Notes under the pieces: model-generated
The model's database searches: none
What the model was told of the DNA's origin: nothing
Seen by the model: only the letters and a program-made list of their open reading frames with translations
Assembly (NCBI GenBank): GCA_016785225.1
Contig: JAFBJZ010000607.1
Span: 434,001 to 498,000 of the forward strand
Length of the DNA: 64,000 nucleotides
Reading direction: 5' to 3'
Source: Psettodes erumei
Lineage: Eukaryota; Chordata; Actinopteri; Pleuronectiformes; Psettodidae
Position numbers and translations under genes: made by a program
Shown here: piece by piece, positions 48,701-61,000 of the stretch
How the letters are laid out: each line of letters begins with the position of its first letter
Position numbering within the stretch: the stretch's first letter is position 1

Positions 48701-51700
48701 TGGATGAAGAGATGTGCTATCTGCTGGGTCATAGTGCCCAGAGTTTCTCATTTGTCACATATCAGACACCTTTAGGCTAAGGTTTAAAAGTTCAGTTTTC
48801 TATTACCATACATGTACCCCTCTCTAATAAGCCACCCTTAAAACTGACAAATGAATTCATAGTGGAACATTTGACCATGCTACCATGCGTACTGACAGTA
48901 GATGCACTACTGCACTTTGAAGGTCAATACGTTCCTGAACCACAGCCATGTATACAAGCCATTAATAACTGAATCTTGAACCAACAAAAGCCTTTGGAAG
49001 AGGTCAGAGGTCAAACTATCTTTTGGAAGGATCTGCATATTGGACTAAAGAGCTAAAAAAAAGTTGCATAAATACCAGTAACAACCTAACAAAGCAACAG
49101 TTGTTATCAATGGTCCATCATTGATCAAGAAAAATTGCACCTAAACACCTAATTACACCTAAACATCACAGCACAATTTAAATAGAAATGATGCAACATG
49201 ATATTTCTAAGTGGAAGATTCTGGATGAGGAGTTCACAGGCACTTTTGTCACTTCTGATGTGTGAAAACGTCCGTCATTGACACTGACGTCGGTTCACAG
49301 CCAGTTACATACATAGCTGTGAGCCTCTCACTCTCATTCAATGCATGATGTACTGTACGTTTTCAAGGTCACTCACGGCTTTCACTGAGGCAGCAATGGG
49401 CCAATAGTCTATTCAAAAGCCTGGTGTTTTTTTGCGAAATGAATTTTTAGTCTGCTCAGGACATATATAAATTATGCAATCAGTCTCTGAATCCCTTCCA
49501 CATGCACACACACATTTTCACTCCAAGAAATGAGTCTTCGATTATATATTCTTTTTTCATCTCAAGCAGCTATCGAGATCATATCTCCCCTTCCACTTTT
49601 ACTCATTTCCTCATCAGAAACTTTTAATTGAAATTGACTTGTCACTTACACTGCTCCCAATATTCTAAACAATCAAACTTGACTGTCCACAGCTGTGGTG
49701 CTCAGCTGGTTTTGTTCAGAGTTGAAATTTTTTGTTTCAGAAGTTTTGAAGCATTGCTTTAGAAAACATACATTAAACATACACACCAAGGTCATTCCCT
49801 TCAGGTCTCCAGACAAAAACGTCAGACACGCCCATTCAAAACTAGTAGGAGCATGTGTGTGAAACAGTGTAATGTAATTTAGAGTTTGATATAACATGAA
49901 GGTAAGTGCAAATTAATGATGCTTAGCTATGGTCTTTTAACAATCTATTGAAGGAAATACTGAGCTGACCAGCAGAGTCCCTCAAACACATATAGTCCTG
50001 GGTGGGGTGTAGATTGACTACAGTTGCTTTTTTGGCTAATTTCTGTATCACTGTATTCATGTGAATTTCAATATCTGCCTTTATGCAAAAGCATAGATCA
50101 GTTACAAGGTTAAAAAAACATGTCACATATAAGTGATTCTTATCCAGGGAGAGTGAACATTGCAGGGCATAATGATAACTCTTTTATTGACTCAAACACT
50201 AAAATATTCCATAAGGAATGCATAAATCCCTCTGACACCTTTGGAAATTACATCCCAGCTAATTGCCTTTGGTCTTAATAGATTCTTTCTGGGGAGGCCA
50301 CATCTGTTGCAGAGTCTCTATCGTAAAAACTTGATTAAACTGAGTGTTTTTTACCCACTGGACAAAAGTTAACAACTGTTAACTTTTCAGTTAAAGTGGG
50401 GTTTTTTGCAGTTTTTTTGGTTAAGTTATTCTGTCTTCACTTGTCAGTGTTACATCCCTGAATCCCCTGCAGGCAGTGACAAACTACAGTTGTTACTCTG
50501 TATCACAGCACAGCAGAGAGCATCGCCAAGCGTGACTCAGTGAAACAGACCCTCCTGAGTTCATGATCATACCCCCTGACTGACTATGACTCTCTGGCAC
50601 TGCTAATGCACCGGGGCATTGAGTTCAATATAGCCACAATTACTGCTGTTTACACAAAAATACAAGCTTTTATTTTGTTTTTGTGTTCCTGACTCTTTCT
50701 CAGATAACATGCAAAAACAGGAGATCAACCCTGGCTCATATTACATCTGTTCTATAGCCATGTCCTAGCCATGGTTGCAAACTCAAACTGAGGGTTATGC
50801 AGGGACACTAATGAGTCAAATTTGAAGAAATAAAACACACAGATACACATTTTATTTTGTCTCTGAGTTGTAGCCTTCAGTGTTAGTGACACATTTCAGC
50901 AGCTGCTTCTGTTCTCACACTGGCTATGAAAGCCTTAAAGTCAACACACTATCAAACAACTTTATTATGGGGAATGTTACATGGATATTCAAACAACAGT
51001 TATTTATTATTCCCTTAATTCAATCAAAAAATATAACTATTTCTGTGCATTTCTTTTTATCTTGATGTCTGACCAGAAAAAAGAAACTCAGTGTGTATTC
51101 TGATGTGAGTTCATCAGTTCTTTTGACAAATCTTCATCAGTTCGGTTCATAAATGGATCAAGTTTTTGCCACGAGGCTTCCACAGGAGATTGCAGAGGCC
51201 TTGCGGCAGAAGATGTCTGAGATTCCAGGGTGAAACATTTAGGTAAGACTTCCCTAAAACAATGTTGATATCAAATCAGGAACCAGATTTAGCCTTAAAT
51301 GTGCATTCAGATTTTTGGCAATTTGGGGCAACATAAAGCTGTAAACATAACCCTTTATAAAGATATGTCCAACAAATACAGAGTCAAACAAACCCTCATT
51401 TTCATTCACACAAAAATGGCAGACTTTTATTTACACTATCACATTTTCATGAACACTTTTAGTTATTGTGGTCATCTCTTTCTGTTCTTCATAACCGACA
51501 GCTCTGGCAACTGAAACCAAATAGGGCAAACTCAAATCAGGGCAGATCCCTCGTTGTTGTGAAATTCAAACCTCCCTCCCTCCCTCTCCATCTACCCAAA
51601 GCCGACGCTGTAGGGAACAGCTCCTTCTTATCCAAATGTTTGAGGCGAGACACAGGAGAATGACCAAGCCGAGCAGCTCCGTCAGCCACGTTTGAAGCTA

Positions 51701-54700
51701 GATCCTAAAAGCACCTCAAGGATGTGGATTTGTCAGGGTTTTTCCTACAATTTACCTATAATTTCTCATTGTAGGACAACAATGAACATTTAAAATGCTT
51801 GAGATTGATCCAAAAACATTAGAATGAGGTATTGTGCTTTTTACTTCAACACTACAGTTAGTCATTGCTTTGCAGAGATCTTACATAAAAGTGTTCGATG
51901 AGCTTATAAAATATGTCGCTTTATTATTATTGCCTGACTGGCTCTGATTGTTTTTGTATAAATATTTAGTATACAGGTGAGATGATAAAGGGGACGTTAG
52001 TACATTTTTAAAACAAACACAAACCAATAATATCAATACTGTAGATAAGTGAGACATTTTACAGTGAGACAATCGTTCTCAGTGCTCTCTGGTGGATAAA
52101 CTACATGACAGGGACTGCTTTTCTTCTTTACTTATTAAAAGTTACTCATCAGTCGATGTGGGCAGCAAGCTAATATCAGGTTATAGATTAAAGTCAGGTC
52201 ATATCAAGACCACCTTGATTAGATACAGAATTAAAATGCTGCTTACACATTAAAGCATATAATGGAATATAATGATATTCATAATAAGATAAACCATTCA
52301 TTGTAACATGTATTTTAATTTTTAATCATTAATCTATATTTTGTTAAATACTAAATTTTAATGCAGGACTGTTACTTGTAGTATTTACAGTAGTGCGTGC
52401 TACTTCGGTATACTGCATATAATCTGAAGGCTTCACTGAAGTACAATGAGAGAATCAGAATATAGGACACATGTTGAGCTGGAGGACCCGTCCCACTGCT
52501 GTGTGCTCAAGCCGAGTCGGAGGACATATGGTGCCTCCTGCTCTGCCAATCAGCTCTCAAAGGCCCCCTGCTAAAAATGTGTTGGGAGAGATATGGGCTT
52601 CTATTTCCTTTTTGGGGTTCTGATTTCCAAATCTGATGATCATATGAAGGAGCTGTAGGGGGACTGTGCCACTTTTCGGAGGGCTTGTGGCCCATTTTTA
52701 AGGAAACCCTGACTGTGAATATTGAACAGGTACTCAAGCAAAGGGCTGCTTGCCTGAAGAGCATTTCAGCACACAGCTATGAGGAAGAAGAGGGAAGGAG
52801 GTGCACACAAAATGCACTGTATCAGGCAGAATTTCATTCCTGGGGGTAAATCGTGTGACAGGAAATGATGGGCATTTTGGCTTAAGTGAAAGTGGCCGCG
52901 TCCATTTAGAAACCAAATGGTCAGATGGGAAACTGACTGCAGGCAGTTATGAGTTTTATCATCAGCACTTTCAAGAGCTGGAAACGGTCCTCACTTTGAG
53001 ATGGAGAGGGGGGAAAAAGCAAGCGTAGAATTGATTTTCTTTTAAGCCATGGCAACGATGCTACAGTGATACCACTGTTGTTAGTCGCTGAGGTTATGTT
53101 GCATAATGCATATCATTGTCTCTCTAAACATTCCCAGCATGCAACCACAGTATCACAGATGGCCTCATTTTAACAATTAAAAGGAAGATTACCCAGCGGT
53201 ATAGATTGCAAACATTGTAATTGACATGGTGCTTGGAGGTATAAGGGGAGGAACAGGACTTGATTATGTGAGCATGCGAGATGAGACTTGATTTACTGCC
53301 TCCTGGAGGTATAAGCTGTCTGATTTTGTGCGTGTGTGTACGTTTGCTCACATTTTGTATGTGTGAGGTTTGTGTGCTGAAAGAGACAAGGTGATAGTGA
53401 GGAGGAGGCGACCGGCCCTAAATCCTCAGTGGGCAGACAAGTGCTGATAGCACACATGAGTGCTGGTGTGGGTGATGGCTCGTGGAGTGTGAAGAGGAGA
53501 GGTTATTGAGCACAACGGGCACCGAGATGATGTCAGGAACAAATTTATCACGTCAGAAATATCTGGAAGCACAGGCTGGGGACAATCCTGAAGAAACATA
53601 TTGTTATTTATGTAATGTAAAAGCTAGAAATGCCGGGCCGTACTTTGGGGGGCAGCTGCAGCTGCTGCCTCACTCCAGGAAAGAGAGCACTTAAACAGAG
53701 GAGTTCTCAGGTAACACATCTCACCTCACCAAGTTAAAGGTGTGGTTTTATCTTTGGGGGGTGTTTTTTGTCAGAGAGCCAAAATAACATGCACTTTTCT
53801 CATTCATATGGTCACATGTGCACATGCACATAAAGACAGTGACTGCAGAAGGCATATGAATATGTGCTTGCTGATATAATTTGCCTGAAGTGACAATTTC
53901 AATTCCATCATCATTAACATGGAAATGATGATTAAATGACTTTACTGACTTTTATCTATTAAATATCACATTGCATTCACAGTGGTAGTACTGGTGAGGA
54001 CGGTATCAGCCATTACTGTACTAGTGGGCTTCACTCACTGGCTCTATCTTTAATTAAAAACACTTTAATCTATGAGGAAACCTGATTAACAAACAGTGTC
54101 TTAGTCCTTTTCTGACAAACTAAGGGCTGTTGCTGGGTAAAGGGCAGTTTACCCACCAGAGCAGGTAAATCAGTGCATGTCACAGTTAAATGACTTCAGG
54201 ACACAAATGTGTTCACAAACACACACAGGACCTCAAGTAGGCACAACAAATAATTGAACAAAACCTACTTACCATGAGAGGGACAGATAAGTTGGCAGGC
54301 AGACACAGAACACATGAACATGTACAGACTAAATGACAAAAGAATGAAAAGCACAAGGCAGGACTAATTGGGAACAGGTGGAACTCATTGGGGTGGGGCA
54401 GGCAATCAGAAAAAGCGGGCACACAGAACTGCAGGAAGTAAAGTTATCAAAAGCCACGCAAGGTAAATAATTTCAAAATAAAACAGGAACTAATACTACA
54501 AGAGTCTATACACAAACTTTACTTTGCACTAATGATTTTGTCCATAAAAAAAGGAAAACAGGAAACTTTATGTGAGAATGAAAAAGCTATAAATATGTGA
54601 CCTATAGTCATCATGAGTTTGAGCAAAGAATTTCTTTATTGTTCTGAAGAATAGATGTTTTCCATGTGTGGAGACCTATTCCTTCCAAGAAAAAAAACTA

Positions 54701-54718
54701 GTTAACATTATGATGATG

Positions 54719-54754
<36 letters not shown>

Positions 54755-54843
54755 ATGTGTGCTTTACTACAGCTACAACCAGTACCTATCAAACAGATGC
54801 TTTTCATAATAATTTCACAAGGATTCATCCTCCATGTATTTTT
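48701..54843. other. 6 kb non-coding region between htr1b and snx14
   Basis: No exon with known homology on either strand; open frames are at most about 85 codons. Contains only simple repeats and AT-rich stretches that I can name. Upstream regulatory sequence of htr1b would be expected here. Confidence 0.6.
54721..54753 (+). repeat. (GT)16 microsatellite
   Basis: Run of GT preceded by (GAT)3, about 90 bases past the snx14 polyadenylation signal. Confidence 0.95.
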
Positions 54844-54849
54844 TTTATT
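54844..54849 (-). terminator. snx14: snx14 candidate polyadenylation signal
   Basis: AATAAA on the minus strand, about 150 bases after the snx14 stop codon. The short 3' untranslated region is plausible but unproven. Confidence 0.55.
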
Positions 54850-54996
54850 CATTTTATATGGTAAATTACATAGACAGCAGCAGAAGCCCTCTGTTTAGGT
54901 TTCCAGTTAAGGTGCTTTAACATGTAAATGTAATGTAGTGTAGGATGAGTTAATGCTTGACAAGCATGTTAGCTCCTCTCCCTTGAACTGTTCATT

Positions 54997-55038
54997 TTAC
55001 ATCCATGGAGCCATCACACAGGTCTCTTTCTGCACCTG
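54997..55038 (-). CDS. snx14: snx14 terminal coding exon
   Basis: QVQKETCVMAPWM then TAA at 54999-54997. The acceptor is tandem, ctcagcag, so the first Gln may be included or skipped; human lacks it (NKVQKE). Confidence 0.9.
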   Translation of the reverse strand, partial: QVQKETCVMAPWM

Positions 55039-58000
55039 CTGAGAAAACAAAAACATAAAGTAACATATGCCTATTGTGAAGCAGGTGTTCAGGTGAGAGA
55101 CACTTTTAACAATTATCTTTTTTGTGGCCTGTGACCTGATCATTACACAATAATTATGTATCTTCACTATTAATTCAAGTGACATCTCATTTGTCAGACC
55201 TCATTATCAGTCATGTTTATGTTTAATTTCATTTATTTATACGTGTAATAAGGATTTCTACACATATGAAACAGTTTAATCAAATTGTTTTTGTCCAAAT
55301 ATATTCAGATTCCCCTCTCGATCCTATAAAGGATGAGCTTATAGATAATGGATGGCTGGATATTCTCACTTTGTATCCTTTTAACAGCTGTTTACCTTGT
55401 TTAGCTCAGGAAAAAGTTCTTGAATGGCGATGTCGAGCAGCACATATGTTAGCTGAAGAAGGCAAAAAAACAAGGAAGAAGATGAAAAGCATTAAGGCTT
55501 TTCATCTCCAAATTCATTTTAAAACAACATGTAAATGCTGAATTGGGTGATTTCTGATTGTAGTTTGCCACATCCCCTGTCTCAGTGTGTACCGACATCC
55601 AGGTACGTGTGTATATGTTCAATGTTCAATATTTTTTACCTGTTTGTTGAGAACTGGTTGTTGCAATCCATCAAAGAGGAGGCGTACTCCTTCATACTTG
55701 GCCTCTTCGCCAATACATTTGCCCAGAAAATCTAAAAATTGAATGAATTCCCCCCGGCCAACACTTAAAATTGGCTGCTTCTTCTCACATCTATATATAT
55801 ATGTCTTACAAGTTGACAGAACCTTTAAAAACTGAAGAAATACCTGGAATATAACTCATCATCTCCTCGAAAGTTTTCTTTGCCCTCCGCTGCTTGTCTT
55901 GGGCCGAGCGTGGTGGACTGCTCTCACAGAAAACCGTGTCTACAATACCCAACAACATTCACACCAAATTTCATGAGCCCACTTCAAGAAAAAGTTGGTA
56001 TTTTACATAAGAAGATTGATACCACTCTCATGTTTGCGTGTTCACATAGTTGGAGGCGGGAGGCGATTTGATTAGCTTAGCACAACGACTGATCAAAGGG
56101 AAAACATCTCACCTGACTAGCTGCACAGTCTAAAATACACTTACCAGCACTTTTAAAAAGTAGTAATTAATATGTTGTATCTCCTTCACTAATGCACACA
56201 CAATTAATAACTCTTTTTGGACTTTTTTTTTGGGGGATTGTGTGTACAGTGTATTGTGTGCTGTAATTTGCTGTTTCCACATGCTTATGCTATGCTAGGC
56301 TAACTTTCTCCTGGCTCAAGAATTCACTCACTCTCCCAAAATATTAGCTCCCAATAAACAGCTTAGTTCTCTTTTTCAAGCATATAACAGCAGCTCATAC
56401 CAGTATTAGAATAAAATGTTACTCTCAAGTTCCTGAAAAATCTTTCTGATTTCATGGCTGTGTACCTCGAAGCAGGGTGATGAGTGAGACTAGCCGGTGC
56501 TCCTGGACCACCTGGTTCAGTTTGTACCGAAGATAGTAATCTGTGTAGGCCTCCAGTGTGTTCTTGAACAGGATCCTGCCACCCATCAGCAGGTGGTGTA
56601 GCCAGTCGGGGATGTGGAAGACAACTCGACCTGACAAGCATGACTGAGTGAACTACGGGGGTCTGAATACTATTCAAACAACTGCATTTTTCATTTTTAC
56701 AACGTCACATCAACTTTCCGCTGCTTTTGGATTATATTAAATTTGTGTGTATGAGGAATTTGCAATAATTTGTTCCCTCAACTGATAAACAAGTAGTATT
56801 TCTGGGTGGAAATATTAAATTTGACACTAAAGCACTTGTTTAATTAGGGTGGTAATGGAAATGATATGGTAAAAAACAAAAAAAATCTGTGCCAGTTTAT
56901 AACTTCCTTCTTTTTGTAGTTGATAACTGATAAAACAAGTGCATTCTGAAGATAATAAAATTATCCAGAACATAAAACAACCTAATACCACTCCACTTAC
57001 CCACATACATTAAGTAGTCATACAATCCTTCGACACTGATCATTTCCATGAAGTAGTTCTGATTGTGTTTCTTCTCGGTCATGTCTGAGCGGTTAGCATT
57101 GTTCTTGAAGAGGTCATTGAAGAGCTAGGAGAGAGGGATTTACATCAGTTTTTCTGATAAGAGCCAATTTAAGCTTGAATTGATTGTGGGTTTTTGACCA
57201 GAAAGCGGCCCCTGTCAACCCCTCAGTGTAAATGTTCATAAAACTAAATCTTAGCATTAGGAAAACCCCCAGCTGAATGAATAACATTCCTGATGCCAGG
57301 GTTTGCAGAAGAGAGAGAGTGGGGGAGAGCAAATGTATGAAAAAGACATCTGAAGTTGTAAAATTTGAATTTCAAACCTTTTTATCATTTTCTGAGGTAG
57401 GGCTCAGGATAGTGAGCTCAGGGCGGCTAGGTTTGGGTTTGGGAGATTCACATGAGTTGAAGAAGGACTGGATGAAAGGCTCCAGATGCTGTCCTTTCTG
57501 ACAAAAAGCACAGCAGAGAAACTACTGAAAAACTATTCCACATGTACAAGGGTGTTTTATAAAACACGACTTTTTTAAATGCATTATGGCCTTTTTTCTG
57601 TACTGCAACATGTGTTTAAGAATGTAGATCTTACCTCTTTTATTAGTTTGCTGGGAACTGACTTTATGATTTTCCCTGTGACACACAAATACTTTATCTC
57701 AGTGATGTATGGGTCTGTCATATTTTGCCTCTGTCAGAGACACAGATATCCTTTCACATTCACCCAAGGTCAAGCTGACCACACATTTTTGCAGTGTGTT
57801 TGACATATTCTGCCGTACAAACATAATCCATCTCACTGCTTTTTGTCACATTCTCAACATCCACTTTCAGCCAGAATCTGCCTCATACTGTACCCAGGTT
57901 CACGTCCGGCAACATCTTGTCCAGGAACTGAGACTCCATACTATGCGGAGACAGGAAGTCGGCCAGAAGCTGACTGTTGCTCAGCTCTGGATGCTGGAGA

Positions 58001-61000
58001 AGTTTCTGCAGAGAAAACACATGTAAATACATAATGTCATCAGCTCTGTTCTACTCTATCCATCCATTTTCTACACTGCTTATCCGTACGCCCAATGCCG
58101 GCTGACATTGGGTAAGGGCAGCAGGTTGCCAACCTATCACAGGGCTTGTTATCCTATAGTGGAAAATCATTCAGAGGACCTTGGAATGAAGACATGGCTT
58201 TAAATATTTTTGACATTAGAAGCTGAATAAAGCTAATAAAAGATGAGTAAAAGCAGGTCAAACCTATGGCTGTGTTATGTTTTGTATTTTATCAAAGTTT
58301 TGCTGACCACTTTTCACAGAATATCATATCTTTTTAAATTCATTTTTCCAGCCTTCAAAGTAGGCTTTTCTATCCATTAATTTCAGCATGCCATAAAGAT
58401 CAAATTGCAGAAGCCTGAAACTTGTTGTGGGACAGGTAATCTATCACAGTGAATATTTTGACTGCTTTTTGTGTCATCAGTTACGTTATGATTTATGTTA
58501 TGCCTCTGTGTGATGCTCTTTCAAGGAGGACCATTTAAAATTCAAGGCTACTCAAAAGAAAACTCAATGTTGTTGAAAAATAAATCTCAGATGACAATGT
58601 CCAATTGTGAAGAGTTGAATTTGGTTGTTTTTCTGCTTGAACGTTTGACAGCCAGGTCTCAAACCCTGTACACCATCCTTAAATGCACTGGTAAAAAGAG
58701 TCTTTCAAAGTGGATCACAGCCCCCCGATAACAACAGAGTCTGAACTCTGTCACTCTGTCATTTCCTCTGCGTTTTGAGAAGCTGCAGCTGCCCTCATGA
58801 TGGCCCATGAAGTGAGAAAGAAACAGACAGATAATTTCTTCTCCATCAAAAATAGCGATCTAACCAGTCCACCTTCTGGAAATTTTTCTTTGCTGTTTCA
58901 AATCAATCACATTTAAAGCTTTCTGACAGTGGATGTGGAGTGGTCCTGTCAGGATGCTAACACAGCAGAACAAATGACCCTTGTAATTCAATCTCAATGT
59001 CTGGCCCCTTGAGTGCTAAATATTCAGCCAGATGCACTGAGTGCAAAGATTTGTCTGGAACAATGTGTTTGTTCTTAACCTTCACTATAACTGTGCCGAT
59101 TTAGACATCAAGAAATGGGAAAAAATGTCACTCAGTGTGTTTGTTCTTGGATTTTAGAGTGCAGTAACAGTTGGTTTATTACCATCCTGTTGTACTTACA
59201 AACACAAAAAACACCTTTCATATAAGCAAAGTCTTAAGTGTCTTCTTCGACATCTACCTGAAGGTACTCCTGGAACTCCTCCCGTTTGGATGTGAGGAAC
59301 TCGTAATTCTTGGGACCAATGATTCTCTTTGAAGGCAACTGCGCATCTGGAAATGAGCCTATAGAGGGTGTAAGATTTCATAGAAAGGAACACCGAAAAA
59401 AATATCAATATGAGAAGCTTTCTTCTACCTCGCCAGGAATATCAGTGTTGTGTGGTTTCCATTACCTACATGATGCAAGGATGCTCTTAAATGTGTGATG
59501 GTCTCACCTGTGAATTTAGTTTAGCGCTTGTGTTTCTGGTGTTTTTCCCCTTTTCTCCTGTCTCTTTCTGTGGTGTGGACGTAACGCTCCACACTCCCTC
59601 CTGGTTGCCTGATTACAAGTCTGCCTATGCACTTGCCATCCATCAACTTATCAGGCCTGCAGTTCTTCATCCACTCAGACTGTCGCTTCAGACAGTTTTG
59701 GTATCAAGCTGCACCCGGCCATTCAATATTGTCACTCTGAGTTTTCCGTGTTAGTAATTTAATTTGAAAAGAGTGAAATAAGGCTTTCCAGTGAAAGATT
59801 CTCGAAGCTAACTTTTACCTCCTTGTGTTCCAGGAGCATTTTATGTTTGCGTGTCAACAAGCTAAGGTTCACCTAAAGCAATTTCTGTTTGTTTCTCTGG
59901 AATCCATGGGCCCATTTTGGTGGTACATTTCTTCCTCATGGAAATAACTAAAATAGAGTTGTGCAAAGGCCCTTCGATGCAAACTGCAACAACAATATGA
60001 TGAAAACTTACCATGAAACTCAGTCAGCTTTGATTCAAGCACATAGAACTCCAGATATCTTCTGTATACAGACCAGTGCTCTGTCTCGTGTCCCACTGCA
60101 GATAAACACAAAACAAAAAGATAACTGGTGAAACCAGTGGGTTGATATAATCCAGTGTCTCCCAAATGTTAACTTGTGGTGGTGGGTGGCGAGGCATGTG
60201 ACTGATGTCCATTCAGACTCGAGCAGTTCAGATGGGAAGAGTGTAATACCAGGTGACATTGTGTAGCTACAATTTACAGATGTCCCCTAAATGCCTCGCT
60301 AGATGCGAGCTAGGTCGCTGTGTCCTCCCCACTCAGTTACTGTAGCAAACACAACTTAGGTTTGCAGCCAAAATTTAGTGTGAAAAGAGTGGAAAAGGCA
60401 TTCTGATGTAAGACTGTGATGTCATATTTCTGTGGACCAGTTGAATGCTTTGAATTGAATGTGATGACTGGTGATGGGTTTTGATTGTTTGCTTCTGTTG
60501 TCAGGCAGCTGTCAGTCAAGCGTGATCATCCTCACAGTGATGATGAAGTAGGTTGGGTGAGTTTAAGAGGATTAAATATTTATTAAAGAAAGTTTTTGGT
60601 TAACTTTAACTCTGACTGTTGCTTATTTACTCATGAATATTTAATGTTGCAGAGAAATAGTTGATTAGAGTTTTCAGGGGCTTTAAACATTTCTGTGAAT
60701 ACCAACTCCTAGTAATATCACACATTATTGCTCATATTTTTACTCTGAATGCTAAAAACGATATCCGACTGAAAAGGAGACCACGATCTATTCTGATGCC
60801 TCATGTAGCAAGGCAGAATGACCTCTCTCAGATGACACTAACTGAGACAGAGGGACAGGTTGTTTCTGCCTCACCTGCCTTCCTGTCATTGCGCTCCACA
60901 TCAATGCAGAACACAGGAATCCTCTCCCTCTTCACGTCGTCGTCATAGAAATCAATGTAGGGGATGGTGATGTTCCAGGCTGAGAGGTTTCGAGGGGTGC

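Noticed and set aside
59258..59346. Alternative acceptor for the snx14 PX exon (tttccag)
   Set aside because: It would delete GSFP, which is conserved with human GAFP; the upstream ctctatag site is preferred.
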